This document shows, one piece after another, positions 1 to 5,988 of a stretch of 7,586 nt of DNA (the first letter of the stretch is position 1; each line of letters begins with the position of its first letter). A program made the translations under genes and the position numbers. The notes beneath the pieces were generated by a model, which saw only the letters and a program-made list of their open reading frames with translations, did not search any database and was not told the DNA's origin. Origin of the DNA: Candidatus Bipolaricaulota bacterium (lineage in GTDB: Bacteria; Bipolaricaulota; Bipolaricaulia; M55B111); contig JAGXLQ010000062.1 in assembly GCA_018334595.1 (NCBI GenBank), positions 1 through 7,586 on the forward strand, read 5' to 3'.

Positions 1-91
1 ACTGGACGTGGGTTTGTTGCATAATCGACTTGAGGTAACCGGGGGTACGATAACTACCCTGTCAGAGGTTGTCGATCACTTGTACCGTTAG
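1..91 (+). CDS. C-terminal end of an unidentified protein (partial)
   Basis: The first complete codon starts at base 2. This is the only forward frame that stays open from the left edge, reading 29 residues to a TAG at 89-91; the other two forward frames stop within about 40 bases. The tail contains RLEVTGGTITTLSEVVDHLYR minus its last residues, which I do not recognise as any family. The stop lies about 20 bases before the start of the kinase gene, which has its own strong ribosome binding site in the gap, and I see no promoter or terminator between them. The two genes are therefore probably co-transcribed. The gene starts outside the window, so no function is proposed. Confidence 0.6.
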   Translation, partial: LDVGLLHNRLEVTGGTITTLSEVVDHLYR

Positions 92-101
92 CAGAGGTTT
101 G

Positions 102-106
102 GGAGG
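102..106 (+). promoter_or_regulatory. Ribosome binding site that favours the second ATG of the kinase gene
   Basis: A strong Shine-Dalgarno run (GGGAGGAG, 101-108) abuts a tandem ATGATG. Measured from the GGAGG core at 102-106, the ATG at 109 is only 2 nt away and the ATG at 112 is 5 nt away. Normal spacing therefore favours initiation at 112, which removes one methionine and leaves a protein beginning MYVIHDDNKYPF. Confidence 0.6.
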
Positions 107-108
107 AG

Positions 109-993
109 ATGATGTACGTAATCCATGATGACAATAAGTATCCCTTTTCCAAGGGAATACTGGCAAAATCTCTTTATCAATCCGGTGTACCCCTTGAAGA
201 AGCCTATGAGATAGTAAGGGTAATAGCCGATGATCTGGAAGGTGAGGCTGATAGCGTGAAGGCTTCTCGCTTGAAGGAAATGGCTTCGGAGGAATTGATC
301 AGAGGTGGGTGGAGGCAGGAAGAGAGATATTATCGGTTAAGGGAGACGTTAACGGAAATTAAGAGGCCGATGTTTATCCTCATAGGCGGTGGCCCGGGGG
401 TCGGAAAGACGACTCTAGCGACTGAAGTCGGTCGTCGATTGGGGATAGAGAGGATAATTGGCTCCGACACCGTGAGGGAGATAATGCGGGGAATACTGTC
501 ACGCGACCTCGTACCGACCCTGCACGAATCAACCTTCAAGGCGATGGATAGCTTGAAGACTCCATACGTAACGGATAAGCTGATTTACGCATTCAACGAT
601 CAAGTGAACCTTGTAAATCGTGGTTTGAGCTCGGTCGTAGAGCGGGGCAGGAAGGAGGGCCTTGACATGATACTTGATGGGGTGCATATAGTCCCTGGAT
701 TTCTTGACTCGACTCTTGTAAAGCAACCAAAGTACATGTTTAAATACGTAATAGACGTTCCAGATATCGAAGCACACAAGAGGCACTTCTTTACCAGGGA
801 GAAAGGGAGCCTGAGGGATCCTCGTCGATACATAGATAACTTCGAGAGAATCCGCAGGATACATGAGTACATACTCGAGGTTGCACGGGGGTCGGGGGTG
901 ACAATCCTTGAAAACGCCGATTTGACCGAAGCGATTGACGAAATCGTCACTGACATTTATTCCAGGCTAGACGTCGAGGAAAACGTGATTTGA
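109..993 (+). CDS. pgk2: 2-phosphoglycerate kinase family protein (ATP-cone-like N-terminus plus P-loop kinase)
   Basis: The protein has 294 residues (293 if it starts at 112). Residues 1 to about 85 (YVIHDDNKYPFSKGILAKSL, then helices rich in E and R) resemble the ATP-cone-like region at the start of archaeal 2-phosphoglycerate kinases. Residues 93-102 (GGGPGVGKTT) are a Walker A P-loop. They are followed by GSDTVREIMR at 118-127, typical of the family's nucleotide/substrate region, and LDGVHIVPG at 189-197. Total length fits the roughly 300-residue archaeal enzymes. The family reaction is ATP + 2-phosphoglycerate giving 2,3-bisphosphoglycerate, the first step towards cyclic 2,3-diphosphoglycerate in thermophilic methanogens. 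The physiological role in bacteria is uncertain. It sits just behind the partial upstream gene and upstream of the repressor's own promoter, so it probably belongs to a different transcription unit from the sugar genes. Another small-molecule kinase of the same fold is possible. Confidence 0.75.
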   Translation: MMYVIHDDNKYPFSKGILAKSLYQSGVPLEEAYEIVRVIADDLEGEADSVKASRLKEMASEELIRGGWRQEERYYRLRETLTEIKRPMFILIGGGPGVGKTTLATEVGRRLGIERIIGSDTVREIMRGILSRDLVPTLHESTFKAMDSLKTPYVTDKLIYAFNDQVNLVNRGLSSVVERGRKEGLDMILDGVHIVPGFLDSTLVKQPKYMFKYVIDVPDIEAHKRHFFTREKGSLRDPRRYIDNFERIRRIHEYILEVARGSGVTILENADLTEAIDEIVTDIYSRLDVEENVI

Positions 994-1004
994 TCGCCAA
1001 AAAA

Positions 1005-1033
1005 TTGACAATGCCTAACTTTTCTGTTATCGT
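1005..1033 (+). promoter_or_regulatory. Promoter of the LacI-family repressor gene
   Basis: A perfect -35 TTGACA lies at 1005-1010. A 17-nt spacer separates it from a -10 TATCGT at 1028-1033 (4 of 6 matches). An extended -10 TGN element stands directly upstream (1025-1027). Transcription would start near 1040, about 40 bases before the repressor ATG, inside or at the edge of the palindromic operator. This suggests autorepression. It is read by eye; the start site is not known. Confidence 0.65.
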
Positions 1034-1038
1034 CACAT

Positions 1039-1060
1039 TAAACGGTTACGCAACCGCTTA
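1039..1060 (+). promoter_or_regulatory. LacI-family operator O1 (autoregulatory)
   Basis: A 22-bp imperfect palindrome with half-sites TAAACGGTTAC and GCAACCGCTTA; 9 of 11 positions are symmetric. The centre is a CpG step (1049/1050), the place where LacI-family hinge helices insert their leucine. It lies immediately downstream of the predicted -10 box and upstream of the repressor start codon. Aligned on its centre it matches the second palindrome at 2166-2193 at 16 of 22 positions, so both are probably bound by the repressor encoded between them. Confidence 0.75.
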
Positions 1061-1080
1061 ACGAGGAACGTGATTGTGAT

Positions 1081-2076
1081 ATGGCGACGATGAAAGATGT
1101 AGCTAGGCTGGCTGACGTTTCGATCACAACCGTTTCACACGTAATAAATGATACGAGATACGTAAGCCCCGAGCTAACCGAACGTGTGAACAAGGCAATC
1201 GAAGAACTTAACTATCATCCAGACCCCATCGCCCAGGGGTTGAGCAAAGGCAAAAGCCAGATGATTGCCTTGATGGTTTCAGATATTTCAAACCCCTTCT
1301 TTCCTCATATCGCTAGGGGTGTGGAGGACTACACCAGGAAGAAAGAGTTCAACCTTATCTTGAGCAATACGGACGAGAACTCCCAGCAGGAAAAACAGAA
1401 TATATCCCTGTTAAAATCCAAACGGGTAGATGGATTCATCATTTCACCAACTGACGAAGGCCACGAAGACTTAAGTGATCTTCTCGTTGAGGGAATTCCC
1501 CTGGTCATTATCGATAGGAAGATGAAGGATCTGGAGGTAGATCAGGTCTACTCAGACAACAAAGATGGTGGCTATAAGGCGACCCAGCACCTCATTGACA
1601 GGGGGCATAAGGATATTGGCATAATTCTCGAATATTCTGGAATTAGCAGCTTTAACGAGCGACTAAAAGGTTACAAAGAGGCCTTGTCAGACAACGGCAT
1701 CAACATTCGTCAGGATTTGATCAGGCAGGCAGGAATGGAAGTTGAGGGTGCGTACGAGACGACCAGGACTTTATTAAAGGCACACCCGGAAGTAAGTGCT
1801 ATCTTTAGCACCAATGATTTGATGACGGAGGGAGTCCTTCTTTATTTCAAGGAGGTTGGAGTAAGGTGTCCCGATGACGTCGCCCTGGTCGGATTTGACG
1901 ATCCCAATTGGGCTGCCAGTTTCAACCCGGCAATAACTGCCGTCGCACAGCAGCCGTACGAGATGGGATATCAAGCCGCAAAGCTTTTGTTTGAACAATT
2001 ACACGGTGAAGACGAACCGAGGCCCCCTCGGATCGTCGAGTTACAGACTGAACTAAAGGTGCGTGAGTCCTCTTAA
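1081..2076 (+). CDS. LacI-family transcriptional repressor
   Basis: A 331-residue protein of normal length for the family. The N-terminal helix-turn-helix spans about residues 5-24 (KDVARLADVSITTVSHVIN). The hinge, at about 46-58, carries the conserved DNA-inserting leucine (L54 in PIAQGLSKGKS). A periplasmic-binding-protein-like effector domain follows, with typical landmarks ALMVSDISNPFF, RVDGFIIS, PLVIIDR, GHKDIGII, AIFSTNDLMTEG and VALVGFDDPNWA. The base-reading positions of the recognition helix are I15, T16 and H20, where E. coli LacI has Tyr-Gln-Arg. The ATG at 1081 has only a weak GAGG 14 nt upstream, which may keep expression low; the alternative ATG at 1090 has no better site. The gene has its own promoter and operator and is followed by a terminator. 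The effector is probably the transported sugar or a breakdown intermediate (inference). Confidence 0.95.
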   Translation: MATMKDVARLADVSITTVSHVINDTRYVSPELTERVNKAIEELNYHPDPIAQGLSKGKSQMIALMVSDISNPFFPHIARGVEDYTRKKEFNLILSNTDENSQQEKQNISLLKSKRVDGFIISPTDEGHEDLSDLLVEGIPLVIIDRKMKDLEVDQVYSDNKDGGYKATQHLIDRGHKDIGIILEYSGISSFNERLKGYKEALSDNGINIRQDLIRQAGMEVEGAYETTRTLLKAHPEVSAIFSTNDLMTEGVLLYFKEVGVRCPDDVALVGFDDPNWAASFNPAITAVAQQPYEMGYQAAKLLFEQLHGEDEPRPPRIVELQTELKVRESS

Positions 2077-2111
2077 GTCCTCCGTAAGATTGGATCGACT
2101 GAGGACTTTTT
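2075..2111 (+). terminator. Rho-independent terminator of the repressor gene
   Basis: An 8-bp perfect stem, AAGTCCTC (2075-2082) with GAGGACTT (2101-2108), runs into a T-run at 2107-2111. Its left arm begins in the repressor's TAA stop codon. The 18-nt loop can form further short pairs (GT/AC, GAT/ATC). It ends before the next promoter, separating the repressor transcript from the operon. The large loop and modest T-run make it a medium-strength candidate. Confidence 0.6.
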
Positions 2112-2129
2112 AGTTTAAAGAATTTTGAT

Positions 2130-2158
2130 TTGAAAAATCCCACAAGTTATGATATATT
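2130..2158 (+). promoter_or_regulatory. Main promoter of the sugar transport operon
   Basis: A -35 TTGAAA at 2130-2135 (5 of 6), a 17-nt spacer, and a -10 TATATT at 2153-2158 (5 of 6) with an extended -10 TGN at 2150-2152. The predicted start near 2165-2166 coincides with the left end of the 28-bp palindrome, so bound repressor would sit on the start site. A perfect TATAAT at 2162-2167 lies just downstream but has no -35 partner at normal spacing and overlaps the operator. The promoter lies in an A+T-rich stretch. Confidence 0.7.
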
Positions 2159-2165
2159 AAATATA

Positions 2166-2193
2166 ATAAAAACGCTTGCGCAAGCGTTTTTAT
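2166..2193 (+). promoter_or_regulatory. LacI-family operator O2: perfect 28-bp palindrome
   Basis: The half-site ATAAAAACGCTTGC is followed by its exact reverse complement, with a central CpG at 2179/2180. The core AACGCTTGC-GCAAGCGTT is a classic LacI/PurR/CcpA-type operator. It resembles O1 in front of the repressor gene at 16 of 22 centred positions but is fully symmetric, so it may bind more tightly. It starts at the predicted transcription start of the operon. As RNA the same bases could fold into a hairpin with a GCGC loop followed by Us, so a second role in transcript stability or in stopping read-through is possible. Confidence 0.85.
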
Positions 2194-2350
2194 CTTCTTG
2201 ATGTTTGAACACGCGAAATCCCCGATGGATTTCGCCTTCACTTGAGGAGGTGGTAACCGCCGACAAATACAATATTTATAGTGTGCTAATAAACTTATTG
2301 CGTTTAGTTCTACACGTGATGCAACTTTCAATAGACCCAGGAGGGTTAAC
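2194..2350 (+). promoter_or_regulatory. Long 5' leader of the transport operon
   Basis: About 185 nt would lie between the predicted transcription start and the binding-protein ATG; this entry covers the part after the operator. It contains the 9-bp hairpin at 2213-2235, a strong Shine-Dalgarno-like GAGGAGG at 2244-2250 with no start codon at a usable distance, and an imperfect paired region (ATTG/CAAT and AGTT/AACT arms, 2297-2332) just before the real ribosome binding site. I do not recognise a named riboswitch class. The true ribosome binding site is AGGAGGG at 2339-2345, 5 nt before the ATG. Confidence 0.4.
2213..2235 (+). repeat. Perfect 9-bp inverted repeat / hairpin in the operon leader
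   Basis: GCGAAATCC (2213-2221) and GGATTTCGC (2227-2235) are exact reverse complements around a 5-nt CCGAT loop. No T-run follows, so it is not a normal intrinsic terminator. It may be an RNA stem in the leader or the DNA site of a second regulator. It does not share the core of the two LacI-type operators. Confidence 0.7.
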
Positions 2351-3325
2351 ATGAAAAAGATCGTTATTTGTATGATCGTTGTTGCGTTAGGATTGGGGGT
2401 TTTCGGGATTACCCCGGTGGCAGCCGACGACTCTATTCGAATAGGTGTGGCAATACCTTCCGCTGATCACGGTTGGACAGGTGGTATTGTATGGTGGGCG
2501 AAGCAGGCTATCGAAGATTGGAAAGAAAAGGAGTCGGGCGCCAAGTTCTTTCTCGTCACGGCTGATTCTCCAAATCAACAGGTAGATCAGATTGAGACTT
2601 TGATGGTTAGAGGTATTGACGTGCTCGTAGTGTTGGCGCATCAATCAGGACCTGTGACTCCAGTGGTTGCCCAGGCAGCTGACGAAGGAATCTATATAGT
2701 TTCTGTGGACAGGGGGTTGACCGAGCCGGTCTCGGACATTTACATCAGGGGAGATAACCCCGGACTGGGGCGTGTATCGGCACAATGGATGGCAAAAGAA
2801 CTAGACGGAAAAGGTAAGATAGTCTGTTTGGAAGGAATTCCCTCCGTAATAAACAAGGAGAGGGTCGAGGCATTCGAGGAAGTCATGGACGAGTACCCGG
2901 GTATAGAGATATTGGATTCTCAGCCCGCTTACTGGAGCACTCAGAAAGGCCTGGAGATAATGGAAAACTACCTTCAAAAGTATGACAAGATTGACGCTGT
3001 CTACGCACAGGACGACGACGTCTTGAAGGGTGTACTGCAGGCCTACGAGGAATCCGGCAGGGACGACATTGAATTTATGTTAGGGGGTGCGGGATCCAAG
3101 GACATTATCAAGATGATCATAGACGGTAGCGACTTGGTGAGAGCGGACGTAACTTATCCACCCTCAATGATTGCGACCGGAATTAGTCTGGGAGTAAAGG
3201 CAGCTAAGGGTGAAGCACTTGATGGATTCTACCAGAATCAGCTCCCGGCTGACATAATTCTACGATCAGAACTAATTACGAGGGAGAACGCAGAGGATTA
3301 CTACTATCCTGATTCCGTATTCTAA
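2351..3325 (+). CDS. Periplasmic sugar-binding protein of a CUT2-type ABC transporter
   Basis: A 324-residue protein with a Sec signal peptide: lysines at 2-3, a hydrophobic core at about 4-20, and a probable signal peptidase I cut after PVAA (A25/D26). No lipobox cysteine follows, so the mature protein should be free in a periplasm. The mature part is a type I periplasmic-binding fold of the ribose/galactose class (Peripla_BP_4): IGVAIPSADHGWTGG (31-45), AHQSGPVTPVV, IVSVDRGL with D120-R121, GDNPGLGR with N136, INKERVEAF with R171, and VYAQDDDVLKG (217 onwards). These are the usual ligand-contact sites of RbsB-like proteins. The aromatic-rich DHGW...WW stretch suggests stacking on a sugar ring. 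It is the first gene of the operon, with a very strong ribosome binding site and a hairpin directly after it. The ligand cannot be read from the sequence. Confidence 0.92.
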   Translation: MKKIVICMIVVALGLGVFGITPVAADDSIRIGVAIPSADHGWTGGIVWWAKQAIEDWKEKESGAKFFLVTADSPNQQVDQIETLMVRGIDVLVVLAHQSGPVTPVVAQAADEGIYIVSVDRGLTEPVSDIYIRGDNPGLGRVSAQWMAKELDGKGKIVCLEGIPSVINKERVEAFEEVMDEYPGIEILDSQPAYWSTQKGLEIMENYLQKYDKIDAVYAQDDDVLKGVLQAYEESGRDDIEFMLGGAGSKDIIKMIIDGSDLVRADVTYPPSMIATGISLGVKAAKGEALDGFYQNQLPADIILRSELITRENAEDYYYPDSVF

Positions 3326-3358
3326 GGAGTTAGGCCTGTATTACATGAAGCTTGGTTT

Positions 3359-3395
3359 AAGTAAACCTGGGGCTGACGGCTCCAGGTTTACTTTT
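3359..3395 (+). terminator. Intra-operon hairpin, probable partial terminator or mRNA-end stabiliser
   Basis: A perfect 12-bp stem (AAGTAAACCTGG at 3359-3370 with CCAGGTTTACTT at 3382-3393) is extended by GGC/GCT pairs (one G-T wobble) to 15 pairs around a 5-nt loop, with TTTT at 3392-3395. It lies 33 bases after the binding-protein stop and about 50 before the ATPase start. No promoter is evident downstream. Such hairpins are common after binding-protein genes, where they let the abundant binding protein be made in excess of the membrane parts. The left arm could alternatively form a short 5-bp hairpin with GGTTT at 3354-3358. Confidence 0.75.
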
Positions 3396-3446
3396 CAACC
3401 AGGCACCTGTGAATCGAGGCTTTCATGATCAGAGAGGTGGAGTTAA

Positions 3447-4952
3447 ATGGCCGAGAGTTTGGTTAAGACTGACTCAGTGGCAAAGGAGTTCTCCGGAGTC
3501 AGGGTCCTAGACGATATTTCCATAGATATATCCGAAGGAGAAATATTTGGCATCATTGGCGAGAACGGCGCTGGAAAGTCCACCCTTATCAAAATCCTTA
3601 ACGGGATATATCAGCCCACGGAAGGAGACTTATACTTCAATGGCAGGGAGATCGAAAGGATGGATCCGTTTAGGGCTAAGGAGATGGGTATAAGTACCAT
3701 ACCTCAGGAATTCAACCTGGTGGAGCACCTCAACGTCTACGAGAACATATTCCTTGGACAGGAACACCAACAAAAAGGTCTTTTGCTGGATAGAAAGAAG
3801 ATGGAGGCGCTGACGTCAGACCTTATGGACGAACTGCAGGCCAATATCCCTCCGGATGCTCGTATTGGTGAGTTGAGCGTCGCGCAAAAACAGATGGTGG
3901 AGATAGCAAAGGCGGTTGCATATGAGTCCAGGTTGCTGATAATGGACGAGCCAACTACCGTGCTGACTGCGAACGAAATTAGCGTCCTGTTTGACCTCAT
4001 GAGGGATCTTTCAGACAGGGGAGTAACCATTATATACATATCTCATAAGCTGAAAGAAGTTAAGGAGATATGTGGTCGCGTGATGGTCCTCCGCGACGGC
4101 GAATTCGTCGGTCTGTACGCGACGGATGAGATATCCGAACACGAGATGGCAAACATGATGGTGGGTCGGGAACTAAATCAGATGTTTCCGGAAGTTAACC
4201 CCCCCAGGCAGGAAGTCGCTATGGAGATAAAGGGCCTATCTGAGGGAGATCTCGTTAATGACGTGAATTTTCATCTTAAAAAAGGTGAGATACTTGGCTT
4301 TTTCGGACTTGTGGGGGCGGGGAGAACCGAGCTCGCGGAGACAATAATTGGCGTGCGGGACAGGACTAGCGGGACAATAGAGATTGGAGGCGAGGGAGTA
4401 GAAATAAACTCGCCACGGGATGCGGTAAACAGTGGAATAGCCTACCTCCCGGAGGACCGCCAAAACACCGGAATACTTACCAACTTTGACCTGCCGAGCA
4501 ACATAACCCTTATATCCCTGCGCAAATACCTACGTAATCTACTTATCAACAGAAAAAGGGAGCTGGCTAAGACGAGGAAATACATCGACGAGTTTAACAT
4601 TCAAACCCCATCTATTAGGGCGAGGTTAGAAACGTTGAGTGGTGGAAACCAGCAGAAAGTCTCCCTGGTCAAGAGCCTCGATACGGAACCGGACATATTC
4701 ATATTCGATGAGCCCACACGGGGGATTGACGTCAGCGCAAAGATGGACGTGTTCACCTTCATAAACGAGCTGGTAGGGGCTGGAATATCGGTTATATTTA
4801 TATCTTCTGAACTGGAGGAAATTATTGGGATGTGCAACCGCGTTGCCGTAATGCGTGAGGGCGAAATCACAGGAATACTGGAGGGCGACGAGATCAATGA
4901 AGAACAGATTATGTACCATGCGACGGGCTTGGAAAAGAGGGCGGTACGATGA
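3447..4952 (+). CDS. Sugar ABC transporter ATP-binding protein, RbsA/MglA type (two nucleotide-binding domains)
   Basis: A 501-residue protein, the usual length for fused CUT2 ATPases. Domain 1: Walker A GENGAGKS at 38-45, Q-loop Q87, signature LSVAQKQ at 143-149 (a normal variant of LSGGQ in this family), Walker B LLIMDE at 163-168, and H-loop H200 in ISHKL. Domain 2: a degenerate P-loop GLVGAGRT at 287-294 without the catalytic lysine, signature LSGGNQQK at 397-404, Walker B IFIFDE at 417-422, and serine in place of the H-loop histidine (FISSELEE). This asymmetry is standard for RbsA, MglA and XylG, so domain 1 should carry the hydrolysis. It acts on the cytoplasmic face with the permease encoded next. 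The start is set by GAGGTGG at 3434-3440, 6 nt upstream. Its stop overlaps the permease start. The substrate cannot be told from this protein. Confidence 0.95.
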   Translation: MAESLVKTDSVAKEFSGVRVLDDISIDISEGEIFGIIGENGAGKSTLIKILNGIYQPTEGDLYFNGREIERMDPFRAKEMGISTIPQEFNLVEHLNVYENIFLGQEHQQKGLLLDRKKMEALTSDLMDELQANIPPDARIGELSVAQKQMVEIAKAVAYESRLLIMDEPTTVLTANEISVLFDLMRDLSDRGVTIIYISHKLKEVKEICGRVMVLRDGEFVGLYATDEISEHEMANMMVGRELNQMFPEVNPPRQEVAMEIKGLSEGDLVNDVNFHLKKGEILGFFGLVGAGRTELAETIIGVRDRTSGTIEIGGEGVEINSPRDAVNSGIAYLPEDRQNTGILTNFDLPSNITLISLRKYLRNLLINRKRELAKTRKYIDEFNIQTPSIRARLETLSGGNQQKVSLVKSLDTEPDIFIFDEPTRGIDVSAKMDVFTFINELVGAGISVIFISSELEEIIGMCNRVAVMREGEITGILEGDEINEEQIMYHATGLEKRAVR

Positions 4953-5926
4953 GTAAATCAACAGGAACTATCAACGAAATTAAAGAACGCGTTAGTCGGG
5001 TTGATATGGAGACGTACGGTCCGCTATTAGCGTTAATTGTTCTGTTTGTAGCCTCCTCATTTGCCAGCCCGATCTTTTTGAAGTGGAGGAACTTAACGAA
5101 CGTTCTCCGACAGATTTCCTACACGGGTACGATAGCTCTGGGCATGACCTTCGTGATTATCAGCGGTGGAATAGACCTGTCGGTTGGGTCTATGACGGCG
5201 TTCGTTGGGGGAGTAGTCGTCATAATGGTGAACTATTTTGGCGGTGGCCTTCTGGCGATATTGATTGCTATTCTCGTCGGCCTACTTATGGGAGCGGCGG
5301 CGGGGGCGTTTAACGGTTTGATCATTACAAAGGGAAAAGTTGCCCCGTTTATCGTAACTTTGGGCACCTGGGGAATGTTCAGATCCCTCACGCTGTACAT
5401 CAGTGGGGCCGGTGAATTCCGCTCGACCAGCAGGCTTTTCCCGCAGCTGGGGATGGGATATTTTCTTAAAATACCGATCCCGGTCTGGATCCTCCTGGGG
5501 TTGACGGTCTTCTATAGCATCTTGTTGAACAGGACCAAGTTCGGCCGCTACGTATGTGCGGTTGGCTCAAACGAGCGAGTGGCTGAGTATTCTGCGATTA
5601 ACGTCCAGCGAATTAAGTTCTTGACCTACATCATCACGGGTGTAAACGTTGGTATTACCGCGGTGTTGTTATCTTCAAGGCTCAATTCCATAAATCCGAC
5701 TACAGCGGGATCGGGTTTTGAGCTCGACGCGATCGCCGCGGTGATCATTGGCGGTACGATGCTGTCAGGCGGTAGCGGTTCGGTTTTCGGCACGTTAATT
5801 GGTGCCATTATCCTGGGAATAGTTAGCAACATGCTTAACCTGCTGGGCGTCTCCCCTTACCTGCAGGGGACTGTGAGGGGACTGGTCATAATTGGGGCCG
5901 TCCTTATCCAACGACAGAGGGGTTAA
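4949..5926 (+). CDS. Sugar ABC transporter permease, RbsC type
   Basis: A 325-residue integral membrane protein of the BPD_transp_2 family, with roughly eight to ten hydrophobic segments starting at about residue 25. Family landmarks include GGIDLSVG at 73-80, FNGLIITKGKVAPFIVTLGT at about 121-140, the cytoplasmic coupling stretch RTKFGRYVCAVGSNERVAEYSAI at about 195-217 (quoted in part), AAVIIGGTMLSGGSGSVFGT near 265-285, and NLLGVSPYLQG near the C-terminus. It would form the membrane channel as a homodimer with the two-domain ATPase. The ATG shares bases with the ATPase stop (ATGA at 4949-4952), implying translational coupling and matched amounts. Only one permease gene is present, as expected for ribose-type systems with a homodimeric channel. 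Confidence 0.95.
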   Translation: MSKSTGTINEIKERVSRVDMETYGPLLALIVLFVASSFASPIFLKWRNLTNVLRQISYTGTIALGMTFVIISGGIDLSVGSMTAFVGGVVVIMVNYFGGGLLAILIAILVGLLMGAAAGAFNGLIITKGKVAPFIVTLGTWGMFRSLTLYISGAGEFRSTSRLFPQLGMGYFLKIPIPVWILLGLTVFYSILLNRTKFGRYVCAVGSNERVAEYSAINVQRIKFLTYIITGVNVGITAVLLSSRLNSINPTTAGSGFELDAIAAVIIGGTMLSGGSGSVFGTLIGAIILGIVSNMLNLLGVSPYLQGTVRGLVIIGAVLIQRQRG

Positions 5927-5988
5927 GATTTCTACAACCAGTCTTTGACTATTGCGATGGACAAACAAGTTATATAAGAGGTGTTAAC

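Noticed and set aside
2277..2282. TATAGT in the leader as the -10 box of a second, repressor-independent promoter.
   Set aside because: No -35-like hexamer lies 16-18 nt upstream.
2250..2354. A 34-codon frame in the leader, starting at GTG and ending in TGA overlapping the binding-protein ATG, as a possible leader peptide.
   Set aside because: The GTG overlaps the GAGGAGG instead of following it at usable spacing, and the peptide has no run of regulatory codons. Its open length is easily due to chance.
3447..4952. Missing Walker A lysine and H-loop histidine in the second ATPase domain as a sign of a defective gene.
   Set aside because: This asymmetry is normal for RbsA/MglA/XylG-type ATPases; all other motifs and the length are intact.
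5083..5313. A 76-codon open frame on the plus strand inside the permease gene.
   Set aside because: It overlaps the clearly conserved permease frame, has no ribosome binding site, and its protein has no recognisable features. Long minus-strand frames inside the other genes were dismissed for the same reasons.
5945..5976. TTGACT followed by TATATA between the permease and oxidoreductase genes, as a second internal promoter.
   Set aside because: The spacing is 19-20 nt, too long, and transcription would start inside the ribosome binding site just before the ATG. It is more likely chance A+T-rich sequence.
5927..5988. Short inverted repeats (GGTT...AACC and AGTC-TTT-GACT) after the permease as a terminator.
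   Set aside because: The stems are only 4 bp and no T-run follows; they would not form a stable hairpin.
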